A DNA stretch of 59,524 nucleotides, from assembly GCA_009781475.1 (NCBI GenBank), contig WQYB01000008.1:1-59524 (forward strand), written 5' to 3'. This document shows, piece by piece, positions 25,030 through 32,112 of this stretch; positions within the stretch are counted from its first letter, which is position 1, and every line of letters starts with the position of its first letter. The position numbers and the translations under genes are program-made. The notes below the pieces were generated by a model. That model was given only the letters and a program-made list of their open reading frames with translations. It searched no databases and was not told where the DNA came from. This stretch comes from Treponema sp. (GTDB lineage: Bacteria; Spirochaetota; Spirochaetia; Treponematales; Breznakiellaceae).

Positions 25030-25031
25030 TA
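25013..25031. repeat. direct repeat copy 1 (tRNA-Pro 3' end)
   Basis: AAATCCGGGTTGCCCGATA covers the T-loop to discriminator part of tRNA-Pro and recurs exactly at 25221-25239. A perfect 19-bp copy of a tRNA 3' end is what integration of an element at a tRNA leaves behind. Confidence 0.75.
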
Positions 25032-25104
25032 CATTTAAATTAAACATAATTTAAAATTTTAGAGAAAAATGTAGCATAACTAAATAATTCGGATTTGAAA
25101 CGTA

Positions 25105-25172
25105 GTGCTCCTGTAAAAATGATAAGGCGTAAGCCTTAACAAAATATGCGGCGCAGGACGCGCCGGGAGCAC
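25105..25172. other. 68-bp structured element (closing stem with two hairpins)
   Basis: A closing stem GTGCTCC (25105-25111) / GGAGCAC (25166-25172) encloses two hairpins: TAAGGC-GTAA-GCCTTA (25123-25138, a GNRA loop in RNA form) and CGGCGC-AGGAC-GCGCCG (25149-25165). The fold is a three-way junction of 19 pairs in 68 bases. It is markedly GC-rich compared with its surroundings and lies between the two copies of the tRNA-Pro 3' end. It may be a small RNA, a mobile palindrome or a site used by a lost element. No reading frame is convincing here. Confidence 0.5.
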
Positions 25173-25220
25173 GCAGATGGGGGTAAAGGGAGCTAACAGG
25201 AAGTCAGCGACCGGAACCCC

Positions 25221-25239
25221 AAATCCGGGTTGCCCGATA
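25221..25239. repeat. direct repeat copy 2 (att-like)
   Basis: An exact copy of AAATCCGGGTTGCCCGATA from the tRNA-Pro gene, preceded by CCGGAACCCC, which also resembles the GGTCCCCGG of the tRNA. It lies 85 bp before the HEPN gene and marks a likely former integration junction. Confidence 0.7.
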
Positions 25240-25323
25240 AATTAAAATTTTCAATAAAAATCTGGGTTATTCGACATAATAATTTAGCTTGTTTTATCAA
25301 ATAAATTATGATACCATTAAAAT

Positions 25324-25716
25324 ATGACGATCGAAGAAAAGATAAATTATTGGATAAATTTGTCAAACAGCGATTTTTTGGTTGCGGAAACATTATTAAA
25401 AAATGAACATAATCTATATTCAGGGTTTATGTGCCATCAAGCTGTAGAAAAATTATTTAAAGCCTATTATACAAAAGTAAAAAACGATACCCCTCCGTAC
25501 AAACATGATTTAGAATACCTTGCACAGCAATCCGGGATTTATAGTTTTTTAAGTGATGAGCAAATAGCGTTTATTGAAATATTGAATCCACTTAACATAG
25601 AAGCACGTTATCCAGATTATAAAAATAAATTAGTTCAATATTTAACAAACGATAGAATAGGTAGTATATATACTAAAACAAAGGAATTATTACAATGGAT
25701 AAAAGAGAAGATATAA
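25324..25716 (+). CDS. HEPN-domain protein
   Basis: A 130-residue helical HEPN protein of the Pfam PF05168 type: WINLSNSDFLVAETLLKNE, FMCHQAVEKLFKAYY, the PPYKHDLEYLA segment and EARYPDYKN. HEPN proteins are often RNases or toxins paired with a minimal nucleotidyltransferase, and the next gene, overlapping by 22 bases, encodes exactly that. The strict R-x4-H catalytic motif of toxic HEPN proteins is not seen, so activity is uncertain. A TTGTTT/TACCAT pair (25289-25317) would start transcription at the ATG. The pair sits beside an att-like duplication of tRNA-Pro. Confidence 0.85.
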   Translation: MTIEEKINYWINLSNSDFLVAETLLKNEHNLYSGFMCHQAVEKLFKAYYTKVKNDTPPYKHDLEYLAQQSGIYSFLSDEQIAFIEILNPLNIEARYPDYKNKLVQYLTNDRIGSIYTKTKELLQWIKEKI

Positions 25717-26018
25717 TATCTATTGCAAAAAAATACCTGGAATTGGTAAAAGAAAGCAGTTTTCCAATGCAAATTAATAAAGCATATCTCTTTGGTTCGT
25801 TCGCAAATGATTGCCCAGAAAAAGACAGCGATATAGATATTGCACTTATTGTTGACGAATGGATTGGCGATTATGAAGAAGCTATTGTACTAATTTGGCG
25901 TCTTAGAAAAAAAATTGATTTTAGAATTGAACCGCATATAATTGTACCGAATGAGGATTATGCAGATTTTCTTCCTGAGATTCAAAGAACAGGTATAGAA
26001 ATTAAATTAGCTGGATAA
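25695..26018 (+). CDS. minimal nucleotidyltransferase (MNT), antitoxin-like
   Basis: A 107-residue nucleotidyltransferase with the signature GSFA (34-37) followed by DSDIDIAL, giving Asp46 and Asp48 as metal ligands. In HEPN/MNT toxin-antitoxin modules such proteins neutralise the HEPN partner, in some cases by attaching AMP residues. It overlaps the HEPN gene by 22 bases, so the two are translated together. It starts ATG 25695 with GGAATTATTAC upstream. Confidence 0.87.
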   Translation: MDKREDIISIAKKYLELVKESSFPMQINKAYLFGSFANDCPEKDSDIDIALIVDEWIGDYEEAIVLIWRLRKKIDFRIEPHIIVPNEDYADFLPEIQRTGIEIKLAG

Positions 26019-26170
26019 TATTTTAACCAGGGATTTTAAAATAATGACATTCTTGGCAGGAAATGATTTGATAAAATAGGAGAGGTTATGTCTGTTAATT
26101 TAAAGAAAAATGAATAAAAATGATATTTTTTACTTAATGTCTGTTAGGGTATCAATTTATGACGCTCTAA

Positions 26171-26857
26171 TCACTCCATTTCCTGTTTGTTCAATGTTGT
26201 TTTAATTTTTCTCCAATCAGGCATATATTTATCCAAATATGATTTAAACCGCGCGTTATGCCCTCTTTCTGCAAAGTGAATAAGTTCATGCAGGATAATA
26301 TAATCAAGACATCGCGGATCATACTTCGCAAGCCTCACGTTTAAACAAATTTTTCTTTGTTTCGGTTTGCAGGAACCCCACTTTGTTTTCATATACTTTG
26401 TCTGCAAGATTGCGGTTTTTAAACCTGTTTTATTTTCCCACTTTGGCAATACTGATTCAATTTCTGTTATTAATAATTTTTTATACCAATCACGGATATA
26501 TTTTTCACGTTTTTCGTTTGTGATTCCTTTTTTAACAGTAAACACGGCATTATCATCGGAAAGTACAATCGAATTTCTTTTGCCGTTTTTTATTTGAAGC
26601 AAATATTGCTGCCCCCAAACATATATACTTTCTCCTGAAACATATTTTCTATCTGATGGAAGTTTTAATTTTTTATATTTATCTACATGTTGTTTTATCC
26701 AGTCAGCTTTGGAATGAACAAAACTTTCAATTTCGTAATTCATCATGGAAAGCGGCGCTGTTACAAGGACTTTACCGTCCGGCGGTTTTACATAAAGACG
26801 CATGTTTTTGACATTTTTTTTGCAAACCTCGACAGGTATACCGGAAATAATTAACAT
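26171..26857 (-). CDS. YgjP-type zinc metallopeptidase-like protein (DUF45)
   Basis: A 228-residue protein of the YgjP/DUF45 family with HELIH (His190, Glu191, His194) and a third likely ligand, His201, in RGHNARF. The middle holds KTKWGSCKPKQRKICLNVRL, a family signature. It is often found beside restriction-modification or other mobile genes; here it is alone between the HEPN/MNT pair and the lipoprotein operon. The biochemical role is unsettled. Start ATG 26857. Confidence 0.82.
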   Translation of the reverse strand: MLIISGIPVEVCKKNVKNMRLYVKPPDGKVLVTAPLSMMNYEIESFVHSKADWIKQHVDKYKKLKLPSDRKYVSGESIYVWGQQYLLQIKNGKRNSIVLSDDNAVFTVKKGITNEKREKYIRDWYKKLLITEIESVLPKWENKTGLKTAILQTKYMKTKWGSCKPKQRKICLNVRLAKYDPRCLDYIILHELIHFAERGHNARFKSYLDKYMPDWRKIKTTLNKQEME

Positions 26858-26949
26858 GGTTAAATTAAGTATATCATAGAATGTAGTTGGAATACATAGG
26901 AAATATTTGAAATTATTACCAGAGATTATAGGATTTTAAATATAAATCA

Positions 26950-27993
26950 TTAATAAAAACTATAAGAAATATCGACTTTTATTTCATTTGGTAAAACACA
27001 GTCACTGATAGTAATCAGTGTTGTTCCTATCCTATCAGGAGAAAAATAATAACAATATCCGGTTTTTATACCATAAATAAATCGAATATCTTGATATTCA
27101 TAATTTAAAATATTTAAATGATCATGACTAAAAAAAAGATGCGTTGTGCTCTGCATTTGTTTCATTTTTTCAAACATACCAAAATTTTTAGCACCCCTGC
27201 CGCCTACTTCTTCCCGAAAATATTCTGCAGCAAGCGGCGGATTAGTAACTTTTAATTCATCATACAAGGATGATGTTTCAGGTAATGGTATATGAAAAAA
27301 TGACATACTTGGAATAGGTTTATCATTTAAATTATAGTATTGATCATATTTTAAATTGTTTATTCCTGCAATAAACCACTCATACCAATCTACTTGCATT
27401 TTTGTAAAATATCCTCTTGAATTATCCATTAAAATCAAGCTGTAAATTAATAACCCTTCATCGTTAAGAATATTAATTCCGTAATTTCCTGCTCCAAGAT
27501 TAGCCGGTCCTCTTTGAAAAAGAGAATAAAGTCCGTTTTTATATATATTAGCAATAACTTCTTTACTATTATCATCTTCAGTCCAAAAATAACCATATCC
27601 ATCATGATTTCCCATCACTAATGCGTAAGGTATTTTAAAACTATCTAAAAACATTATCAAACGCTGCGCTGCACTTGAATTTACAAAACCGCCGCCGCTT
27701 ATATTATCTCCCAGCAAAATTATTAAGTCAGGTTTATGTTTTAATATTTCATTTTCTATTAATTCAAAGGTTTGTGAAATAGCTGTAAAACTTTCAAAAT
27801 GAAATTCTAATTGTGTATCAGCTAAAAGTAAAATCTTGAATTCTTCATCAGTTTTTTTTAGAACAGGATAAACATTAAAATCAAAATTATCGTTTTTAAA
27901 CCAATAATTACTAAATAAGTTCATATCAATATTACATGAAAAAAAATAAAAAGCTAGAAATAAAATAAGCATTGTTTTAATTTTTATAATCAT
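26950..27993 (-). CDS. calcineurin-like phosphoesterase lipoprotein
   Basis: A 347-residue metallophosphoesterase with a lipoprotein signal (FFSC, Cys20). Metal-site motifs: LLLADTQLE (Asp59; the usual DxH is DxQ here), GDN at 95-97 (Asp96), GNHD at 128-131, FFHIPLP and FSHDHLN. It resembles phosphatidylinositol-phosphatase or Siz/PPDM-like secreted phosphoesterases and should act outside the inner membrane on nucleotides or phosphate esters. It is the second gene of a two-gene operon, starting 2 bp after a predicted beta-barrel protein. The DxQ change may alter metal choice. Confidence 0.83.
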   Translation of the reverse strand: MIIKIKTMLILFLAFYFFSCNIDMNLFSNYWFKNDNFDFNVYPVLKKTDEEFKILLLADTQLEFHFESFTAISQTFELIENEILKHKPDLIILLGDNISGGGFVNSSAAQRLIMFLDSFKIPYALVMGNHDGYGYFWTEDDNSKEVIANIYKNGLYSLFQRGPANLGAGNYGINILNDEGLLIYSLILMDNSRGYFTKMQVDWYEWFIAGINNLKYDQYYNLNDKPIPSMSFFHIPLPETSSLYDELKVTNPPLAAEYFREEVGGRGAKNFGMFEKMKQMQSTTHLFFSHDHLNILNYEYQDIRFIYGIKTGYCYYFSPDRIGTTLITISDCVLPNEIKVDISYSFY

Positions 27994-27995
27994 AT

Positions 27996-28628
27996 TTAAA
28001 AAGAAAAACCTAAAGGTAAACTGATATATAATCCCGGAATTATTAATTCTGAAAGTGACATCAATGACCAGGGAGCTAGATATTTATCACCTGAATAAAC
28101 AGCCCATCCAATATATACTTCTGCAAAAAAACGGCTTTTTATATTAAATCTATAACCCAATGCAGAACCAATAGAAAGCATAAAATTGCTTTGATAAGGT
28201 GAATGATGCCAAAGACCTCCCAAGTTATAATCAAAAAATAATCCTTTTGGTAAAGAAAATAAATAGTAACGTCCGTGTATTGTAATATTTAACGAATTAA
28301 ATCCGGCATCATATAATGGAAAATTCATAAAAGTATATTTTATATCACCTCCTATACTAAAAGCTGTTGTTAATAATCTTTCGTAATTAACTCCGAAACC
28401 AAAAGCTGTATTATTTTTTTCGTATTGCGAAGAAATATTTATAATAGTAAAACTTGTAATTAATGGTCCAAAATCAACTGAAATAAAATTTTTTGGTGTT
28501 GTTTCATCATCAATTTGAGCAAAAGAAAATCTTGCAGTCAAGAAGAAAATAATAAATATTAGAATTATCGTTACAAACGTAATAATTTCTTTAGAAAAAA
28601 TATAATTCTTTGTTAATTTCTTCATCAT
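27996..28628 (-). CDS. predicted outer-membrane beta-barrel protein
   Basis: A 210-residue protein with a long hydrophobic signal region (about 15-38, ending FSFAQ) and alternating beta segments (FISVDFGPLITSF, AFGFGVNYERLL, FSIGGDIKYTF, SLNITIHGRYYLFS, FFAEVYIGWAVYS). It ends in LPLGFSF, the terminal aromatic expected of a protein inserted by BamA. Transcribed before the phosphoesterase from a promoter under an XRE-type operator. No specific function is recognised. Confidence 0.7.
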   Translation of the reverse strand: MMKKLTKNYIFSKEIITFVTIILIFIIFFLTARFSFAQIDDETTPKNFISVDFGPLITSFTIINISSQYEKNNTAFGFGVNYERLLTTAFSIGGDIKYTFMNFPLYDAGFNSLNITIHGRYYLFSLPKGLFFDYNLGGLWHHSPYQSNFMLSIGSALGYRFNIKSRFFAEVYIGWAVYSGDKYLAPWSLMSLSELIIPGLYISLPLGFSF

Positions 28629-28662
28629 TTTAATTAATCCAACAATTTAGCTAGAACTATCT

Positions 28663-28679
28663 CTTCTATACTATAGAAG
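28663..28679. promoter_or_regulatory. palindromic operator between XRE gene and barrel operon
   Basis: CTTCTATACTATAGAAG is a perfect palindrome (8-bp arms, central C). It covers the -10 box of a strong minus-strand promoter (28668-28696). It lies 78 bp upstream of the divergent XRE regulator gene, the obvious candidate to bind it. Confidence 0.65.
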
Positions 28680-28696
28680 TATGACTTGTTTGTCAA
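28668..28696 (-). promoter_or_regulatory. promoter of the barrel-phosphoesterase operon
   Basis: On the minus strand, TTGACA (28696-28691), a 17-bp spacer and TAGTAT (28673-28668) lie 40 bp before the ATG at 28628. The -10 box is inside the palindrome at 28663-28679, so binding there would block transcription. Confidence 0.6.
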
Positions 28697-28757
28697 TAGA
28701 TTAAAAGAACTTTTTAATATAATTAATGAAAAAGGAGCAAAAGCAGTTATATAAGGT

Positions 28758-29081
28758 ATGGAAGAACAAGATTTAAGAAAGATTTTAGGTAAAAACATCA
28801 AATTCCTGCGATTTCGCAGACAACTCTCGCAACTTGACCTTGCCGAAGAAGCTGGTATTTCTGTTACTTTTTTATCTAATATTGAGCGTGGGAATAACTT
28901 TCCTCAAGCCAAAACTCTTTGCAACCTGGCTTACGCTTTAAAAGTTGAAGTTTGGGAGCTTTTTAAAGGTGAAGGAGTTTCAAATAAAGAAGAAATTTCT
29001 ATTGTTGACCGCATTTCAAACGATTTTACAAAACAAGTAATTAATACAATAGAAACAATACGTCAGCAATATAAAAATTAA
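28758..29081 (+). CDS. XRE-family transcriptional regulator
   Basis: A 107-residue protein with a Cro/CI-type helix-turn-helix: LGKNIKFLRFRRQLSQLDLA, EEAGISVTFLSNIERGNNFP, then LCNLAYALKVEVWELF, and a short C-terminal helix that could form dimers. A TAAGG site precedes the ATG at 28758. It diverges from the barrel-phosphoesterase operon and probably controls it and itself through the palindrome at 28663-28679. Confidence 0.87.
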   Translation: MEEQDLRKILGKNIKFLRFRRQLSQLDLAEEAGISVTFLSNIERGNNFPQAKTLCNLAYALKVEVWELFKGEGVSNKEEISIVDRISNDFTKQVINTIETIRQQYKN

Positions 29082-29109
29082 AACCGGTCTTTAAAAAAGA
29101 AAAATAAAA

Positions 29110-30375
29110 TTAAGGCATTATCACAATTGTTTCAACGCGGGGATTGCGCAGCTGACTGACAGCGCGATCGTACCACTCTCCTGCCTGAGGCTGTGACGCT
29201 AAAAACTCCCAAATTGAACGAGAAACAGCTGTTTTACCGTTTCTAAAAAGGCTGGCTGCAAGATAATAAGTGGTTTTGTAATATTCAACTTCTTCCATGT
29301 ATGATAACAAAAGCTGGTTTCTGTTAATTTCACGAGCTAAATCCTGCAAGTTTGTATATGTAAAATCAAATTGCCGCCTTCTTACTTCCTCAATTATTAT
29401 CGTATTTTGAATAAGGAAAGCAAACATAAGATGATCTTCTGCAGAAGGACGGCCTGAAATAACCAGGTGTAAACCTAAAAGCCTGTGCGCCTGTTCTACT
29501 GTATTATTATTGTAACGGTACATTTCCAAAAAGCGGTTAATACCATGATTTGTTAATGTTGATGTCATTGCAGTCCTTGCAAACGAAGCCGATGCCTGTT
29601 GGTAAGACGGACGCAGCGCTTCTCCTCTTGATCCGGTTTGTGTATTGGCGGCTGCTCTGGCATCTGCCCATAATGTATCTTTATCAGCAATTATTGATTC
29701 TAAAACAATTATCATTTCATCAAACTCTTGTCTTGTTCTTAAAATACTTGCGATTTTATATTGCAATGTCGTACTAAAATTGGGATCTTCCAAATTGGCA
29801 CGCATGGAAAGAGCTCTGCGGTATTGAGACAGCGCAAGAGATAACTCTCCTTCGATGCGGTAAATTTCTCCAATCCAGTATTCCGCTTCGGGATAATCTT
29901 TTAATTTGCCAAGAGCGGTAAGAGCGGCAAGAGCGGAGTTATTAAGGCTTGCTTTAGGAACACGGTAGTATAATTCTTCCAAAGCAGCGGATGCAGCAGT
30001 ATAGTGGCGATCATTTGAAAAGCGTTCTACCCTGTCAAGATAATCTCCTAACCTGCGTACGTCGTTAAGCGAAAGCAAGTTTATTAAATCACGTTCCATT
30101 TGTTCGTACATTGCACGTCTGTTACGCCTTGCATCTTCGAATAACATCAAAGCAGTGCCATAGTCTTGCGAGCGAAACCTTTGTTTGCCGTTTTCAAGTG
30201 AAAGCCACCAGGGAGGATTCGCACCCTGTGCGAAAAGATCTATCGATAGAAATAATAGAAGGATAATCAACCACAAACCACACGAACTCCACGAACCCTT
30301 ACTTCGATATCTTATTATTTTTCGTGTTGGTTCGTGTTGGTTCGTGGTAAAATTTTTGGTATCTTTTTCTTTCAT
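29110..30375 (-). CDS. exported tetratricopeptide-repeat protein
   Basis: A 421-residue exported protein with helical TPR-like repeats (YGTALMLFEDARRNRRAMYE, AEYWIGEIYRIEGELSLALS, QYRRALSMRANLEDPNF). The predicted signal peptide (GLWLIILLLFLSIDLFAQG) is preceded by about 30 residues derived from a dispersed repeat (NQHEPTRK, SWSSCGLW). The start overlaps the ispG stop by four bases (ATGA), so it is translated with ispG. Cleavage probably follows FAQ. TPR proteins of this type in treponemes work as envelope scaffolds; no specific partner is known. Confidence 0.8.
   Translation of the reverse strand: MKEKDTKNFTTNQHEPTRKIIRYRSKGSWSSCGLWLIILLLFLSIDLFAQGANPPWWLSLENGKQRFRSQDYGTALMLFEDARRNRRAMYEQMERDLINLLSLNDVRRLGDYLDRVERFSNDRHYTAASAALEELYYRVPKASLNNSALAALTALGKLKDYPEAEYWIGEIYRIEGELSLALSQYRRALSMRANLEDPNFSTTLQYKIASILRTRQEFDEMIIVLESIIADKDTLWADARAAANTQTGSRGEALRPSYQQASASFARTAMTSTLTNHGINRFLEMYRYNNNTVEQAHRLLGLHLVISGRPSAEDHLMFAFLIQNTIIIEEVRRRQFDFTYTNLQDLAREINRNQLLLSYMEEVEYYKTTYYLAASLFRNGKTAVSRSIWEFLASQPQAGEWYDRAVSQLRNPRVETIVIMP
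30269..30349. repeat. CACGAAC/TTCGTG palindromic repeat at a signal peptide
   Basis: The left arm is AACCACAAACCACACGAAC and the right arm TTCGTGTTGGTTCGTGTTGG plus TTCGTGGTAAAATTTTT. The element spans codons about 9 to 36 of the TPR gene at 29110-30375, forming its positively charged start and the beginning of the hydrophobic signal core. A sister copy has the same position in the gene at 44293. Confidence 0.8.
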
Positions 30376-31499
30376 AATTTTTCTAATTCCTCATTAAATA
30401 TTTTATCAGCACTATCTGCTGTTATTGTTTTTATCACTTTTCCATGTTTAAAAATCAACACTTTATCTCCAACTCCTGTAATGCCAAGATGTGCATGTTT
30501 TGCCTCTATAGGACCGTTTACTTCGCAGCCCATTATGGCAATTGTCATATCCTTATCAATCGAATACAACCTGTTTTCCCAGCGATTTGTAAAACCGTGG
30601 GTATCAAAACCGTACCTGCCGCAGCGAGGACAAGAAATTATCTTTACCCCTGTACGTTTTAACCGTTTAAAATGTTCACTCCCCTGCGATAATTCGCAAG
30701 CTGCCGCTATAATTTCCCTTGCGGCAATTATTTCATTTTCCATTGTATCCGAAAGGGATACCCTGATTGTATCGCCGATTCCCTCTGTTAAAAGGGTTAA
30801 GAGTGCAGCTGTATTCCTTGCCGCTCCTGCTGCTAAAGGACCTGCCTCTGTAACACCAATATGCAAAGGTGCATCGGTTACCTGTGAAATAATACGGTTA
30901 GCTTCTATATTATCGGCAATTCCGCTGGCTTTCATTGATACCAGAAAATTAGTAAATCCAAATTCCTTAAATAAAGCCAATTCTCTTTGCGCAGCTTTAA
31001 CTAAAGCAGAACTAACGTTTAAACCATCCTGTACCTCCTTACAAAGGTCAGAAGGCAGGCTTCCTGCGTTTATACCAATTCTAATGGGGATATTTCCCGC
31101 TGCGGCTTTTTCAAGAACGGCACAGACTTTATCTTTGCTGCCAATATTCCCCGGATTAATGCGAATTTTTGCGACAGGGAAATCCATACATCTAAGAGCT
31201 ATTTTATAATCAAAGTGAATATCCGCTACAAGCGGCATTTTTACCATTTGAGCGAGGTTTCCGAGTGTTTCTGCGGATTTTATATCAGGAACGGCAAAAC
31301 GTAAAATTTGGCAGCCTAAAGCTGCAAGATTATCAATTTTTTGAGCCGTATTTTGTAAATCCTCAAATGAAAGATGGTTTGAAAAACGATCTTTCCACAT
31401 GGTTTGAATAACTATAGGATTATCAGCGCCAATGCAGACACTGTTTATATGAGAAAAGCCGCCGATTTTAACAACTTTAGTAGTTCTTCCTTGTTTCAT
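30372..31499 (-). CDS. ispG: 4-hydroxy-3-methylbut-2-enyl diphosphate synthase
   Basis: A 375-residue IspG (GcpE), the iron-sulfur enzyme of the MEP isoprenoid pathway that converts MEcPP to HMBPP. The N-terminal TIM-barrel part includes NPIVIQTMWKDRF, VADIHFDYKIALRC and KIRINPGNIG; the cluster cysteines are in ISCPRCGRYGF and IMGCEVNGPIEAK, with GITGVGDKV at the end. IspH, which takes the next step, is at 36859-37731. Overlaps the TPR gene by four bases. An AGGA site precedes the ATG. Confidence 0.96.
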   Translation of the reverse strand: MKQGRTTKVVKIGGFSHINSVCIGADNPIVIQTMWKDRFSNHLSFEDLQNTAQKIDNLAALGCQILRFAVPDIKSAETLGNLAQMVKMPLVADIHFDYKIALRCMDFPVAKIRINPGNIGSKDKVCAVLEKAAAGNIPIRIGINAGSLPSDLCKEVQDGLNVSSALVKAAQRELALFKEFGFTNFLVSMKASGIADNIEANRIISQVTDAPLHIGVTEAGPLAAGAARNTAALLTLLTEGIGDTIRVSLSDTMENEIIAAREIIAAACELSQGSEHFKRLKRTGVKIISCPRCGRYGFDTHGFTNRWENRLYSIDKDMTIAIMGCEVNGPIEAKHAHLGITGVGDKVLIFKHGKVIKTITADSADKIFNEELEKL

Positions 31500-31531
31500 T
31501 AAACGTTCCTATAATATAATATAGTATACAT

Positions 31532-32104
31532 ATGGAATTTACCATTACAACCAAAGAACAGGAAATTTTATTATCTCAGGCGCGGGAATCAATTACCGCA
31601 GAACTTGAAAAGCGAATGCCAAAATGGAATACGTTTGAATATGATGAAACTTCAAACCTTAACACCCCTTGCGGCGCTTTTGTAACATTACATATTAATA
31701 GCGACAGGGGACGAAGTTTGCGAGGCTGTATCGGCAGAATGACTGCTAACCTTGCACTTATAGAAACTGTGCGCCAGATGGCAAGGGAAGCCGCTTTTGG
31801 TGATCCGCGTTTTCCTCCGTTAAAAAAAGATGAACTATCAAAACTCCATATCGAAATTTCGGCTCTTTCACCAATGTCACCATGCCTCGATTATAATGAA
31901 GTAAAAGTCGGCGTTCACGGATTATTATTGACAGGTCAAGGACGATCCGGTGTATTACTTCCGCAAGTTCCTGTTGAACAGGGCTGGAACCAAAAAGAAT
32001 ACCTTGATTATATTTGCGTAAAAGCAGGTTTACCGCCAAATTCTTATAAAGCTCCTGTTAATCAACTTTATACTTTTACTGCAGTAGTTTTTTCGGAGGA
32101 ATAA
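31532..32104 (+). CDS. AMMECR1-domain protein (AmmeMemoRadiSam system protein A)
   Basis: A 190-residue protein of the AMMECR1 family: FVTLHINSDRGRSLRGCIGR with the conserved LRGCIG motif, ETVRQMAREAAFGDPRFPPL, KLHIEISALSPM and LLLTGQGRSGVLLPQVPVEQ. In many bacteria it is fused to or next to a Memo-like protein and a radical SAM enzyme, and the function is unknown; neither partner is visible next to it here. TATAAT boxes lie 11-16 bp before the ATG, giving a very short leader. MurE follows nine bases later, so the two are probably co-transcribed. Confidence 0.9.
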   Translation: MEFTITTKEQEILLSQARESITAELEKRMPKWNTFEYDETSNLNTPCGAFVTLHINSDRGRSLRGCIGRMTANLALIETVRQMAREAAFGDPRFPPLKKDELSKLHIEISALSPMSPCLDYNEVKVGVHGLLLTGQGRSGVLLPQVPVEQGWNQKEYLDYICVKAGLPPNSYKAPVNQLYTFTAVVFSEE

Positions 32105-32112
32105 ATAAAAAA

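Noticed and set aside
26019-26170. Nine-codon frame with a good GGAGAGG site (around 26088)
   Set aside because: Too short to be a supported gene; probably the decayed start of a lost gene. The rest of this gap shows nothing.
30334-31209. 291-codon plus-strand frame opposite ispG
   Set aside because: ispG on the other strand is certain; the opposite frame has no recognisable motif and starts inside a repeat.
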